From the NCBI GenBank assembly GCA_963761615.1, contig CAVXGU010000004.1, positions 496,001 through 560,000 of the forward strand: 64,000 nucleotides of DNA, given 5' to 3'. Of this stretch, positions 47,484 through 57,726 are shown piece by piece (position 1 is the first letter of the stretch; the number at the start of each line of letters is the position of its first letter). The notes below the pieces were generated by a model. The model ran no database searches and was not told where the DNA came from. It saw only the letters and a list, made by a program, of their open reading frames with translations. Origin of the DNA: CAVXGU01 sp963761615 (GTDB taxonomy: Bacteria > Acidobacteriota > Vicinamibacteria > Vicinamibacterales > CAVVIG01). A program made the translations under genes and the position numbers.

Positions 47484-48259
47484 CCCACGTTCTGTGCCGG
47501 CGTCACGGGCCGTCTCAGGCTGAAGTTCACCGTCACGGTGACGATGAAGGGCGTCGGGATGCCGTTCAGCATGAGCGGGGAGTACTGCCACTGCTTGACG
47601 GCGTCGACGGCCGCCTGATCGAGAAGGCCCAGCGACCGCAGCACGTTGACGTTGGTCACCCGTCCGGCTTCGTTCACCGTGATCTCCAGGATGACGGTGC
47701 CGGTCAGCTTGGCTGCGACGGCGACCGGTGGGTACTTCGGATCGACGCGCGTCACGAGCTCGGGCGTCTGAATCTGTCCACCCACGCGCACCGGCGCCGG
47801 CGGCGCCGCGGGCTTCGGCGCGGGCGGCGGAGGCGGCGGCGCTCCGACGAGTCCGCCGACGATTCCGCCGGCCACGCCGCCGACGACGCCTCCCTCGACA
47901 CCGCCCACCACGCCCGCCGTGGCATCGCTCACCGGAACGGGTGTCTCCGGGAGCACGGCGCTCGGGGCCTCGACCGGCGCAGCCATCGCGCTGGCGGCTT
48001 CAACCGGCTTCGCCTGCGGCTGCGCCGGCCGCGCTTTCGGCGCGGGCGGCGGCGGCGGCGGTGGTGGGGCGGGAGAAGGCGCCGTCACGACGAAGGCCGC
48101 GATCTGGCCGACCTTCGGCAGCTGCTCGGTGGCAAAGAGCAGAGGGATCGCGAAAATCGCCGTCAGCAGGACCACGTGCACGACGATCGACCCGACTCTC
48201 ACGCTCGGCTTTCGGTCCCTGAATGGTCGTTCGACGCGTCCTGTCACCAGATCGAACAT
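47480..48259 (-). CDS. TonB-like energy transducer
   Basis: The 259-residue protein (ATG 48259) has one N-terminal membrane helix (SIVVHVVLLTAIFAIPLLFA), a Pro-rich linker with poly-Pro, an unusual Gly-Val stretch (GVVGGVEGGVVGGVAGGI) and a second Pro run. A C-terminal TonB domain follows (TPELVTRVDPKYPPVAVAAK, GTVILEITVNEAGRVTNVNV, AVDAVKQWQYSPLMLNG). It would couple the proton motive force to outer-membrane transport or partner proteins. No ExbBD or receptor gene is adjacent. Confidence 0.88.
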   Translation of the reverse strand: MFDLVTGRVERPFRDRKPSVRVGSIVVHVVLLTAIFAIPLLFATEQLPKVGQIAAFVVTAPSPAPPPPPPPPAPKARPAQPQAKPVEAASAMAAPVEAPSAVLPETPVPVSDATAGVVGGVEGGVVGGVAGGIVGGLVGAPPPPPPAPKPAAPPAPVRVGGQIQTPELVTRVDPKYPPVAVAAKLTGTVILEITVNEAGRVTNVNVLRSLGLLDQAAVDAVKQWQYSPLMLNGIPTPFIVTVTVNFSLRRPVTPAQNVG

Positions 48260-48427
48260 GTTGGCCTCGCCCTTATCCGGGCGATCCAAGAGTAGGCAAA
48301 CACCGTACCTCGGCTGGGGGCGCGGTTTTCCGGGTTCGGCAGCCCGGCGCCGACGGATTTCCGCTGGAAAAGCCGCGTCGGTGGGGGCTTTTCCCCGATC
48401 GAGGACGCGCCGGGGGGGCGGCGCGGG

Positions 48428-50363
48428 TCAGCCGACGTGGACGCGCGGGCGCCGGAGCGGGTCGGGCTCGGTCTGGCGGAGCACCTCGCGGGTGACCGGC
48501 GCCGTGTCGCCCTCGCCGAAGGCGAGGAACTTGAGGAGATAGGTGATCGGATTGCCTTCGGTCCAGCCGAAGTACGCGTGGGGGATCTGGCCGGTCTGGT
48601 CGCGCACGTACAGCAGCAGCGCGGCGATGGCGTTCGGAATCGCCGGGCTCTGGCACCGCAGCACCCGGTATCCGTCCACGCGCGCGCCCTGCACGTGGAG
48701 CACCTCGCTGAACTCCGAGGCGTCGCCGGCCCGCACTTCCAGGAAGAGCACGGGCGAATCGGAGGGGAGGTGGTGGGCGTCGCGCGCCTCGCGCAGCTTG
48801 TCGTCGTACTCGCGGACCGTCCCGGGGCCCGGTCGGTTCGCGATGATGCGGATGGTCTCGTGTCGTCCGGCGTCGGCGATGAAGCTCGACGCGAGGGTGT
48901 CGGGCTGCACGCCCTGGACGCGCAGCTCGGTGGATCGGAGGGCCCGCGAGACGAGCGAGGTCGCGATGATCGTCAGGATGAACGTGGAGGCGATCTTGAT
49001 GCCCTCCGGACGCTCGAAGATGTTGGCGACCGTCGTGTACACGAACACCACGGTGATGGCGGCGAAGACGGGCCAGCGGTGCCGCGCCCGCCAGGCGGCG
49101 ACGGCGACGGCGAGGGCCGCCGAGCTCATGAGCACGAGCACCCCAGTCGCGTACGCGCCCGCCCTGCGCATCCACGTCCGCGTTGAAGATGAACGTGACG
49201 AAGAAGGTGATGCCCGTGAAGATGATGACGAGGGGCCGGGTGGCGCGCGCCCACTCGGGCGCCATGCCGTAGCGGGGCAGGTACCGGGGCACCAGGTTCA
49301 AGAGGCCGGCCATGGCGGACGCGCCGGCGAACCACAGGATCGGAATCGTGCTGATGTCGTAGGCCGTGCCGAACACGGGCCCGAGGCGATCATGGGCGAG
49401 GTACGCGAGGGCGCGCCCGTCGGCCGGCCCGCCTTTCTGGAAGAGCTCGGGACGAATCAGGAGGACGCTCACGAGGGTGCTCCCGAGGAGCATCACGCTC
49501 ATGATGAGCGCCGCGGTGCGGAGCAGCTTCTTCGTGTTCCGGATCCGTCCCGTCGGCTGCTCTTCGGTGTCGGTCGGATCCCCCTTGACGAGGGGCATCA
49601 CGGCGACGCCGGTCTCGAAGCCCGAGAGACCGAGCGCGAGCTTCGGAAAGAGCAGGGCGGCCAGGGCGATCATCATCACGGGGTTGCCGTGTGCCGCGAA
49701 CAGCGCCGATCGCCAGTTGGCCAGGACCTCGGGGTGGGCGGCGACCTCGCGCAGGCCCGTGATGATGACGACCACGTTGAGCATCAGGTACGTCGCCACC
49801 AGCCCCACGGCGAGCACGATGGCCTCGTGGAAGCCGCGCAGGAAGATGGCGCCCAGCACCGTCAGCAGCCCGATCGTGACGAGCATCGGGTGGTCGATCC
49901 AGGCGGGCGTCAGCGGGTTCTCGATGAGGTGCGCGCTCGCGTCGGCGGCCGACAGGGTGATGGTGATCACGAAGTCGGTGGCGGCGAAGCCGAGGAGGCA
50001 CAGGACCACGAGCTTGCCCTTCCAGCGGGGGAAGAGCTGCTCGAGCATGAAGATGCTGCCCTGCCCGTGCGGGCTGACGGCCGCGACGCGGTTGTACATG
50101 GGCAGCGCGCCGAAGATCGTGACGAGAATGAGGACGAGCGTGGCCAGCGGGGCGAGCGCACCCGCCGCGAGGAACGCGATGCTCGGCTGGTAGGCGATCG
50201 TCGAGAAATAGTCCACGCCGGTCAGGCACATCACCTTCCACCAGTCGGTGACGTGCGAGGCGGCGTCGCCGTGCTCGACGGGCTCGGCGGGCTCGGCGGT
50301 TCCCGTGAAGAACCAGCGGCTCAGACGTTCGTGCAGGCGCGTGCGGAGGGTGGCAGGGGACAC
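48428..50363 (-). pseudogene. APC-superfamily permease with C-terminal soluble domain, single frameshift
   Basis: The GTG-start protein has about 12 membrane helices (GVDYFSTIAYQPSIAFLAAG, NRVAAVSPHGQGSIFMLEQL, LLFPKLALGLSGFETGVAVM, WFAGASAMAGLLNLVPRYLP). After FIFNADVDAQ at about 49165 a one-base slip moves the reading to the frame AGAYATGVLVLMSSAALAVA, followed by a cytoplasmic domain (RIIANRPGPGTVREYDDKLR, IPHAYFGWTEGNPITYLLKF) ending at 48428. The full length of about 645 residues matches APC permeases of this type. Substrate is probably an amino acid. The slip may be a sequencing error in a GGGCGGG run. Confidence 0.8.
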
Positions 50364-50418
50364 AGGGCTCTCGTCGACGCGGGTCGCGCCGACAGTCTAA
50401 CTCACGGGAGCCCGGAAC

Positions 50419-52878
50419 CTAGTGCGGCAGATAGTGCAGCAGCTTCAGGATGTCCGAGAAGACGCCCATCGCCGTCACGTCGGCGCCGGCGCCGGGCCCC
50501 TGGACGACGAGCGGCGTGCGGCTGTACCGCCTGGTGGTGAAGGCGATGATGTTGTCGCTGCCGCGCGCGCGCGCCACCGGGTGGCCCTCGGGGAACTCGC
50601 GCAGCCCCGCGCTCGCCCGCCCGTCCTCGAGCGATCCGACGTATCGGAGGACCGCGCCTCTGGCCCGCGCCGCCTCGAACCGCTCGCGCATCGCGTCGTC
50701 GTGGCGCGCGAGGGCCGCGAAGAAGGCGGGCGTGAACCGGCCGGCGGCGAGGCCGCGCGGCACGAGGCTGTCGACCCGCACGTCGCGGATGTCCATCCGC
50801 AGCCCGAGCTGGCGCGCGAGGATGAGGAGCTTGCGCGCGACGTCCTCGCCGGACAGATCGTCGCGGGGATCGGGTTCGGTGTAGCCGAGCGTCAGGGCCT
50901 GGCGGACCAGGTCGCTGAAGGCCATCGATCCGTCGAACGTGTTGAACAGGTAGCTCAGGGTGCCCGAGAAGATCCCCTCGATCTTCAGCACCTGGTCACC
51001 GCTGTCGACCAGGTCCCGCAGCGTCGACATGACGGGCAGCCCCGCGCCGACGTTGGCCTCGTAGAGGAAGTGCTTGCGCCGGCGCCGCAGGCGCTCCATG
51101 AGCGCGGTGTAGCGGGGCCACGGCAGCACGTTCGCGCGCTTGTTCGGCGTGATGATGTGCAGGTCGTTGTCGACGAACGCGTCGTACGCGTCGACCACCG
51201 CGGGATCGGCGGTGCAGTCGACCAGCGCCGCGTTGGCGAGGGAGAGGCGTCCCAGTTCGCGCGCGAGGCCTTCCGGATCCATCCGCCGGCGCGACCGGCC
51301 CAGCGCCTCGCGCCACTTCGTCAGGTTGATGCCGGCCGGGTCGACCACGACCCGCCGGCTGTTGGCCAGCGCGACGACGCTCACGTCGAAGCCCTGCTCG
51401 AGCAGGTAGGCGCGCTGCTGCCGGAGCTGCGCGAGCAGGGCGCCACCGATGTTGCCGACGCCGACCACGGCGAGCGCGAGCCGCTTGCGCGCCTCGAAGA
51501 ACGCCTGGTGGATGACGTTCAGCGCACGCTCCTGGTCCGCCGCGGCGATCACGCACGAGATGTTCCGCTCCGACGCGCCCTGGGCGATTGCCGTGACGTT
51601 GATGTTGTGCCGGCCGAGGGCGTCGAACACCTTGCCCGACACGCCCGGTACGCCCTGCATCCCGTCGCCGACGACGGCGACAATCGCCTGGCCGCCCTTG
51701 ACGTCGAGCCCGGCCAGCGTCTGTCGCAGCTCGAACCGGAACTCCTCGTGGATCGCCCGTTCCGCGGTCGCCTGGTCGACGGCGCGGACGGCGAAGCAGA
51801 TCGTGTGCTCGGAGGACGCCTGCGAGATGAGGATCACGTTCACGCGGCTCGCCGCCAGCACCCGGAAGAGACGCTCGGCGATGCCTGGCACGCCCACCAT
51901 GCGCGCGCCCCGCAGCGTCAGCAGCGAGAGGCCGTCGACCGAGGTGATGCCCTTGGCCACGCGGTCGTGGACCGTCTTGCGGGAGATGCGGGTGCCCGGC
52001 GCCGACGGGTTCAGCGTGTTCTTGATCAGGATCGGAATGGCCTTGGCGATGGCCGGTGCGATCGTCGCCGAGTGGATCACCTTCGCGCCGAAGTACGAGA
52101 GCTCCATCGCCTCCTCGTAGCTGATCTCCGGCAGCACGAACGCCGAGGGCACGATCCGCGGGTCGGCGCTGAGGACGCCGTCGACGTCGGTCCAGATCTC
52201 GATCGCCGACGCGCCAATCGCGGCGCCGACGATGGCGGCGGTGTAGTCCGAGCCGTTCCGGCCGATGGTCGTGGTGCGGCCGTCGCGGGTGGCCCCGATG
52301 AAGCCGGTCACGACCGGGATGGGACGCCGGCCGCGTCGGCGGGGGAGACCCCCGAGGCGCCGCCGCGTCGCGCGGTTCGTCGGCGCGAAGACGACGTTGG
52401 CCTCGGTGAACTGGTCGTCCGTCACCACGAGCTCGCGCGCGTCGACGGACACTGCGGGGGCGCGCCGGTCGAGATGCGCGGCGAAGACCGAGGCCGAGAG
52501 CCGTTCGCCGAAGCTGGCCACCAGGTCGAGCGCGGGCGGCGGGCACTGCCGGAGCAGATGGATCCCGCGCAGGGCGTCATGGAGGCGCGCGAGCAGCTCG
52601 TCGATCGCGGCGAGCGTCCGGCGGCGGCCCGGTCCGGTGACGAGCGCGCGGACCGCGGCCCGGTGGCGCGTCGCCAGCGCGCGGAACGCCGGCTCGAAGC
52701 CGCCGTCGCCCTGCTCGGCCAGCCTGGCGCAGGCCAGCAGCTGGTTGGTGACGCCCTGGAACGCCGAGACCACGACGACCACGGGCTCGTGGCGCGCGGC
52801 CTGGACGACGATTGCGGCCGCGTCGCGCACGCGTGCCGGCGTGGCGAGTGACGAGCCTCCGAATTTCAGTACGCGCAT
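50419..52878 (-). CDS. thrA: Bifunctional aspartokinase / homoserine dehydrogenase
   Basis: The 819-residue protein begins MRVLKFGGSSLA (aspartokinase KFGGSS), with GRNGSDYTAAIVGAAIGASA and IEIWTDVDGVLSADPRIVPS. Two ACT domains follow, then a homoserine dehydrogenase domain from about residue 460 (LALVGVGNIGGALLAQLRQQ, DCTADPAVVDAYDAFVDNDL, ITPNKRANVLPWPRYTALME, YEANVGAGLPVMSTLRDLVD, GIFSGTLSYLFNTFDGSMAF). It catalyses the first and third steps from aspartate to threonine and methionine. Threonine would inhibit it through the ACT domains. It is divergent from cimA, 103 bp away. Confidence 0.95.
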   Translation of the reverse strand: MRVLKFGGSSLATPARVRDAAAIVVQAARHEPVVVVVSAFQGVTNQLLACARLAEQGDGGFEPAFRALATRHRAAVRALVTGPGRRRTLAAIDELLARLHDALRGIHLLRQCPPPALDLVASFGERLSASVFAAHLDRRAPAVSVDARELVVTDDQFTEANVVFAPTNRATRRRLGGLPRRRGRRPIPVVTGFIGATRDGRTTTIGRNGSDYTAAIVGAAIGASAIEIWTDVDGVLSADPRIVPSAFVLPEISYEEAMELSYFGAKVIHSATIAPAIAKAIPILIKNTLNPSAPGTRISRKTVHDRVAKGITSVDGLSLLTLRGARMVGVPGIAERLFRVLAASRVNVILISQASSEHTICFAVRAVDQATAERAIHEEFRFELRQTLAGLDVKGGQAIVAVVGDGMQGVPGVSGKVFDALGRHNINVTAIAQGASERNISCVIAAADQERALNVIHQAFFEARKRLALAVVGVGNIGGALLAQLRQQRAYLLEQGFDVSVVALANSRRVVVDPAGINLTKWREALGRSRRRMDPEGLARELGRLSLANAALVDCTADPAVVDAYDAFVDNDLHIITPNKRANVLPWPRYTALMERLRRRRKHFLYEANVGAGLPVMSTLRDLVDSGDQVLKIEGIFSGTLSYLFNTFDGSMAFSDLVRQALTLGYTEPDPRDDLSGEDVARKLLILARQLGLRMDIRDVRVDSLVPRGLAAGRFTPAFFAALARHDDAMRERFEAARARGAVLRYVGSLEDGRASAGLREFPEGHPVARARGSDNIIAFTTRRYSRTPLVVQGPGAGADVTAMGVFSDILKLLHYLPH

Positions 52879-52981
52879 AAGTGAACAGGGCGCCTGGTGC
52901 CCGGCACCCAGTAACCGCCAATCATGACACAACCCGCGGGCGAAACGGTCGGCAGGCCTACGCTAAGATGGGTGGAGAACC

Positions 52982-54550
52982 GTGGCGGAATCCATCGACG
53001 TCTACGACACCACGCTGCGCGACGGCACCCAGGGGCAGGGAGTCTCGTTCTCGGTCGCCGACAAGCTCCGCATCGCGGAGCGGCTCGACGCCTTCGGCGT
53101 GCACTTCATCGAGGGCGGCTGGCCGGGCTCGAACCCGCGCGACATCGAGTTCTTCGAGCGCGCGCGCGGCAGGACGTTCGCGCACGCGCGCCTGGCCGCC
53201 TTCGGGTCGACGCGCCGGAAGGACATCCGGGCCGACGCCGACGAGCAGGTGCGGCTGCTGATCGACGCGGGCACTCCCGCGGTGACGATCTATGGCAAGA
53301 CCTGGCTGCTGCACGTCCTCGAGGTGCTCCAGACGACGCCCGACGAGAACCTCGCCATGGTGGCCGACACCGTCCGGCACCTGAAGTCGCACGGCCGCTT
53401 CGTCGTCTACGACGCCGAGCACGCCTTCGACGGCTACAAGGACGACGCCGAATACGCCTTGAAGACCTGGGAGGCGGCCGAGCGCGCCGGCGCCGACGTC
53501 GTGACGCTCTGCGATACCAACGGCGGCTCCCTGCCGGGAGAGGTCGCCGAGATCGTCCGTCGCGCGCGGGGACGTCTCCGGGGGCCGATCGGGATCCACA
53601 CGCACGACGACATCGGCCTCGGCGTGGCCAACGCCCTCGCCGCCGTCGAGGCGGGCGCCACGCACGTCCAGGGGACGATGAACGGCTACGGCGAGCGCAC
53701 GGGCAACTGCAACCTGACGTCGGTCATCCCGAACCTGGAGTTCAAGCTGCGCCGGACGTCGGTGCCGTCCGCCTCGCTCGCCCGGCTGACCGAGCTCTCG
53801 CAGTTCGTCGACGAGATCGCGAACCTCCAGCCGAACCCCCGCCTGCCCTGGGTCGGGTCGGCGGCCTTCTCCCACAAGGGCGGCACCCACGTCAACGCCG
53901 TGCAGAAGGTCCTGCGGAGCTACGAGCACATCGACCCGGCGCGTGTGGGCAACACGCGACACGTCCTCGTGAGCGACCTCTCGGGCCGCAGCAACATCGT
54001 GATGAAGGCGCGCGAGCTCGGGTTCACGGTGACGAACGAAACGCCGGAGCTACGCGCGATCCTGCAGCGCATCAAGACGCTCGAGCACGAGGGATACGAG
54101 TTCGAGGCGGCCGACGGCTCCCTGGCGCTGCTCATCGCCCGGGTCATGAAGCCCGGCCCGCCGTCGTTCGTGGTGGATGCCTACCACGTGTCGATGCGCA
54201 CCGACGGCACCTCGTCGCTGTGCGAGGCCACGGTCAAGGTGCGCGTGGGGAGCGACCTGGCGCACACGGTCGCCGAAGGCGACGGCCCGGTCAACGCGCT
54301 CGACGGCGCCCTGCGGTCGGCCCTGCTGGAGTTCTACCCGGAGCTGGAGCGCGTCCGCCTGACCGACTACAAGGTGCGGATCGTGAACTCGGCGGTCGGC
54401 ACGGCCGCGACGACGCGCGTGCTCATCGAGTCGACCGACGGAGCCGGGTGGTGGACCACCATCGGCGTCAACGCCAACATCATCGAGGCCAGCCTGGCCG
54501 CCCTGGTCGACAGCTTCGAATACGGCCTGCTCCGGGGCACGCGGGCGTGA
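52982..54550 (+). CDS. cimA: Citramalate synthase
   Basis: The 522-residue protein starts at GTG 52982 with IDVYDTTLRDGTQGQGVSFS, the DRE-TIM HMGL motif. It has GGWPGSNPRDIEFFERA, IHTHDDIGLGVANALAAVEA, HVQGTMNGYGERTGNCNLTS and FSHKGGTHVNAV, and a LeuA dimer domain at the C-terminus. The HMGL lineage with GGWPGSNP and KGGTHV motifs is that of CimA rather than LeuA. It condenses pyruvate and acetyl-CoA to (R)-citramalate, opening isoleucine synthesis without threonine. The stop overlaps the next start (GTGA). Confidence 0.92.
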   Translation: MAESIDVYDTTLRDGTQGQGVSFSVADKLRIAERLDAFGVHFIEGGWPGSNPRDIEFFERARGRTFAHARLAAFGSTRRKDIRADADEQVRLLIDAGTPAVTIYGKTWLLHVLEVLQTTPDENLAMVADTVRHLKSHGRFVVYDAEHAFDGYKDDAEYALKTWEAAERAGADVVTLCDTNGGSLPGEVAEIVRRARGRLRGPIGIHTHDDIGLGVANALAAVEAGATHVQGTMNGYGERTGNCNLTSVIPNLEFKLRRTSVPSASLARLTELSQFVDEIANLQPNPRLPWVGSAAFSHKGGTHVNAVQKVLRSYEHIDPARVGNTRHVLVSDLSGRSNIVMKARELGFTVTNETPELRAILQRIKTLEHEGYEFEAADGSLALLIARVMKPGPPSFVVDAYHVSMRTDGTSSLCEATVKVRVGSDLAHTVAEGDGPVNALDGALRSALLEFYPELERVRLTDYKVRIVNSAVGTAATTRVLIESTDGAGWWTTIGVNANIIEASLAALVDSFEYGLLRGTRA

Positions 54551-55194
54551 CCGCCGCGCTGCGGGCTGGACTGGTGGCGGCGTGCCTGACCGCCGCCGCG
54601 TGCTCCGGGGGCTCGACGCCGGCCTCGACGCCAGCGTCGGCGGAGGCGTCCCAGGCGGCCGCGCCGGCGCCGGCCGGCCATCGAGTGCGCGGCACCGCGC
54701 CGCACGCCTCCGCCGGCGTCGTGGTCGTGACCCTCACGCCCGTCCCGCCGAAGACGTACGCGCCGCCCGCCGACCAGGCTCAGATGGACCAGGAGAACCA
54801 GACCTTCGTCCCCGCGCTCCTGCTGGTGCGCACGGGCCAGCCCGTGCTCTTCCTGAACAACGACGACACGTTGCACAACGTGCGCGTGCGCGAGGCCGCG
54901 ACCAAGGACGGGATGTTCAACGTCGCCATCCCCACCGGCGGCAAGTACACCTTCACCTTTCCGCGCGACGGCTTCTACATCGTGGGTTGCGACATCCATC
55001 CCGGCATGGCCGCCGCGATCTTCGCGGCGTCCACGCCGTACGTGACCGTGGCCGAGGACTCCGGCGACTTCTCGTTCGACGACGTCGACCCGGGCAGCTA
55101 CATCGTGACGGCGTACCTCGACGGACGAACGGTCACGAGCCGGGTGGACGTCCAGGGCCCCGTCACCGCCGTCACCTTCGACCGCGCGTCCTGA
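54547..55194 (+). CDS. Cupredoxin-like lipoprotein with carboxypeptidase-regulatory-type tail
   Basis: The 215-residue protein starts at GTG 54547, overlapping the cimA stop. It has a lipobox region (VAAC at 13, AAAC at 19), a low-complexity Ala/Ser linker and a cupredoxin fold (LLVRTGQPVLFLNNDDTLHN, FNVAIPTGGKYTFTFPRDGF). Likely copper ligands are the His of TLHNV and CDIHPGM. A short beta-sandwich (VTVAEDSGDFSFDDVDPGSY) follows, like CarboxypepD_reg-type domains. It would sit in the periplasm or on the membrane. Translation is coupled to cimA although no metabolic link is obvious. Confidence 0.8.
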   Translation: MTAALRAGLVAACLTAAACSGGSTPASTPASAEASQAAAPAPAGHRVRGTAPHASAGVVVVTLTPVPPKTYAPPADQAQMDQENQTFVPALLLVRTGQPVLFLNNDDTLHNVRVREAATKDGMFNVAIPTGGKYTFTFPRDGFYIVGCDIHPGMAAAIFAASTPYVTVAEDSGDFSFDDVDPGSYIVTAYLDGRTVTSRVDVQGPVTAVTFDRAS

Positions 55195-55278
55195 TCTGCA
55201 CACCATTGCGCGCGGCGGCAGGGCGGAGGGCCGTGCCGGCTCTGGCGCCCGATCCCGAACCAGCCGAAACAGCTACCG

Positions 55279-57726
55279 ATGTCGTGGCTCGCGGCGGGCG
55301 TCGTGTATTCGCTGGCCTATGTCGCCGTCGGCTGGGGCCTCCACGGCTACCCGACGGCGCTTCTGTGGTTCCGCGGTGTCGCGCTGCTCGTGCCGCCCAC
55401 GGCGGGCGTCGCGGTCATCGTCAGGCGCCGGCGCCAGTGGGCGGGCTGCCAGTGGCTCTTCTGGGCGACAATCGCCCTCGGTCTCACCATGTCGGCGGTC
55501 GGTCTCGTCGGCTGGACGGTCGACGAGCTGCTGCTTGCGCACGAGACCTCCTGGCTCGGCTGGTACTCGGTGTTCTCCCTGTTCGGGGGGGCAGCGCCGC
55601 TGCTGGCCCTGCTGGCGCAGCCGCATCGCGGCTCGCGCGAGGGGGTGACGGCGAGCACCGCCGTGGACATCGCCGGTATCGCGGTGATGACCGGGTTTCT
55701 CTACTCGCACTTCGTCGTCGGTCCCGGCCTGATCCCGCTCGGATCCCGGGCGCCGTCGCTCTCGCTCCTTCTCCTGTCGGAGTTCCAGCAGGTCGTCGCG
55801 CTGGCCGGCATGACCACTGCGGCGGTCGTCGCCCGCGGCGGTCCCTGGGCCCCGACCTACCGGAGGCTGACCCTCGGTCTCTTCGTGCAGTTCGTGATCC
55901 TCTCGATCTCCAGCCTCGAGATCCTGCAGGGCCTCTATCGTTCGGGATTCCTGTACGACCTCGTGTGGATCTTGCCGTTCGCCTTCTTCCCGTGGGCGGC
56001 CGAGGCCGCGCCCGCCTCCTCGGCGGCGGACGTCAACGACGACGGCGCCGGAGAGACGCCGTCGCGACCGTGGATCGTGTTCGGCGCCCTCGGCCTGACG
56101 CCCGTGCTCGACTACGGCCTGCGCCAGGTGCTCCCGCTCGGGCCGCTCGAACCGTTCCGCGACCTGTTCATGGTGATCACGGTCTTCTCGGTCCTGCCGC
56201 TGCTCCTGGCGCGTCTGGTCGTCGAGCGCGGGGAGGCGCGCGCGGCGGACCGCCGGCGCCGGCTGCTGGCGACCGCGATCGAGCAGGCCGACGACCAGAT
56301 CGCGATCCTGACCCTCGACGGGCGCATCGAGCACGCGAACCCGGCGTTCGGCCGGGCGCTGGGCTACGAGGCGGCGGAGCTCGCCGGCGTCGCCGAAGCG
56401 GACCTCCTCGCGCCGCCGTCCCGCGAGCAGATCGGCGTCGTGCTCGAGGCCGCGCGCACCGGCGGCGCCTGGCGCGGGACGCTCGTCCGGCGGCGCCGCG
56501 ACGGCAGCACGTACCTCGCCTCGTCGGCGATGGTGGGGATGCGTGAGGGCGCCGGTTCGCCGGGGCACCTGGTCAGCGTCGAGCGCGACGTCACGAACGA
56601 GCAGCGGCTGCGCGAGCAGCTCATTCACAGCGAGCGGCTGGCGGCGGTCGGGCAGCTCGTCTCGGGTGTGGCGCACGAGCTGAACAACCCGCTCCAGTCG
56701 ATCATCGGCTTCACCGAGCTGCTCATGGATGGCGAACGCCGCGAGCAGCAGCGGCTCGACCTCGAGCAGGTGCGCAGCGAGGCCGGCCGCGCCGCCCGCA
56801 TCGTCCACAACCTGCTTTCGTTCGTGCGCCGGTCGTCCAGCCAGCGCCACGTATCCGACGTCAACGATCTGGTGCGCGGCACGGTCGATCTGCGTCACTA
56901 CCACTTCGCGACGGCGAACATCGATCTGCGGGTCGACTACGGTGAGGACCTGCCGGCGGTCATGGTCAACCGCGAGGAGATCCAGCAGATCCTGCTGAAC
57001 CTGTTCCTGAACGCCGAGCAGGCGATCGCGGCCGCGGGCGTCGCCGGGCGGTTGTGGGTGCGCACGGCCGCGGCCGACGCCGGCGTCGTGATCGACGTGC
57101 ACGACAACGGCCCGGGCGTGCCCTCGGCGCTGGTCGGCCAGATCTTCGAGCCCTTCTTCTCGACGAAGGAGATCGGACAGGGCACCGGGCTGGGACTCTC
57201 GATCGCGCTCGGCATCGCCGAGTCGCACGGCGGCCGGCTCGAGCTCGTGTCGACCGGGCCGGGCGCGTGCTTCCGGCTGACGCTGCCGCCGACCGAGGTC
57301 TCGCAGCCCGTCGCCGCGGCGGCCCGAACACACTGCTGGGCCGACATGACGGGCCGCCACGCGCTGGTGGCCGACGACGAAGCCGGCTTGCGGGGCCTGC
57401 TGCAGCGGCTGCTCACGCGGCGGGGATTCGCCGTGGAAGTGGCGTGCGACGGCGCCGAAGCCGCCGACCTGCTCGGGCGCGGCCGCTACGACGTGATCTT
57501 CTGCGACGCGAAGATGCCCGCCCTCACCGGCGCGGACCTCTACGAGATGATCCGGCGGCGCCAGCCGCACCTGCTGGACGCGTTCGTCTTCATGAGCGGT
57601 GACGTCGTCGATCCCACGCTCCAGCGGCTCGTGACGGCCTCACGCACGCCGTTCCTGCCCAAGCCGTTCACCACCGAGCAGCTCGACGCCGCGCTCACGC
57701 GCGTCCTGTCGCAGCGAGTGCACTAG
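55279..57726 (+). CDS. Membrane hybrid sensor histidine kinase (PAS-HisKA-HATPase-receiver)
   Basis: The 815-residue protein has seven or eight N-terminal membrane helices (residues 5-310), a PAS domain (about 330-445, IAILTLDGRIEHANPAFGRA), HisKA with H466 in GVAHELNNPLQS, a HATPase with DNGPGVP, FEPFFSTKEIGQGTGLGLSI and a C-terminal receiver with ADDEA (about 692), D743 (FCDAKMP) and LPKPF. The PAS-type sensor and the membrane block would read a signal at or in the membrane. It is a class of kinase often lacking a separate regulator, since the receiver is attached. The stop is followed by a repeat-rich stretch. Confidence 0.93.
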   Translation: MSWLAAGVVYSLAYVAVGWGLHGYPTALLWFRGVALLVPPTAGVAVIVRRRRQWAGCQWLFWATIALGLTMSAVGLVGWTVDELLLAHETSWLGWYSVFSLFGGAAPLLALLAQPHRGSREGVTASTAVDIAGIAVMTGFLYSHFVVGPGLIPLGSRAPSLSLLLLSEFQQVVALAGMTTAAVVARGGPWAPTYRRLTLGLFVQFVILSISSLEILQGLYRSGFLYDLVWILPFAFFPWAAEAAPASSAADVNDDGAGETPSRPWIVFGALGLTPVLDYGLRQVLPLGPLEPFRDLFMVITVFSVLPLLLARLVVERGEARAADRRRRLLATAIEQADDQIAILTLDGRIEHANPAFGRALGYEAAELAGVAEADLLAPPSREQIGVVLEAARTGGAWRGTLVRRRRDGSTYLASSAMVGMREGAGSPGHLVSVERDVTNEQRLREQLIHSERLAAVGQLVSGVAHELNNPLQSIIGFTELLMDGERREQQRLDLEQVRSEAGRAARIVHNLLSFVRRSSSQRHVSDVNDLVRGTVDLRHYHFATANIDLRVDYGEDLPAVMVNREEIQQILLNLFLNAEQAIAAAGVAGRLWVRTAAADAGVVIDVHDNGPGVPSALVGQIFEPFFSTKEIGQGTGLGLSIALGIAESHGGRLELVSTGPGACFRLTLPPTEVSQPVAAAARTHCWADMTGRHALVADDEAGLRGLLQRLLTRRGFAVEVACDGAEAADLLGRGRYDVIFCDAKMPALTGADLYEMIRRRQPHLLDAFVFMSGDVVDPTLQRLVTASRTPFLPKPFTTEQLDAALTRVLSQRVH

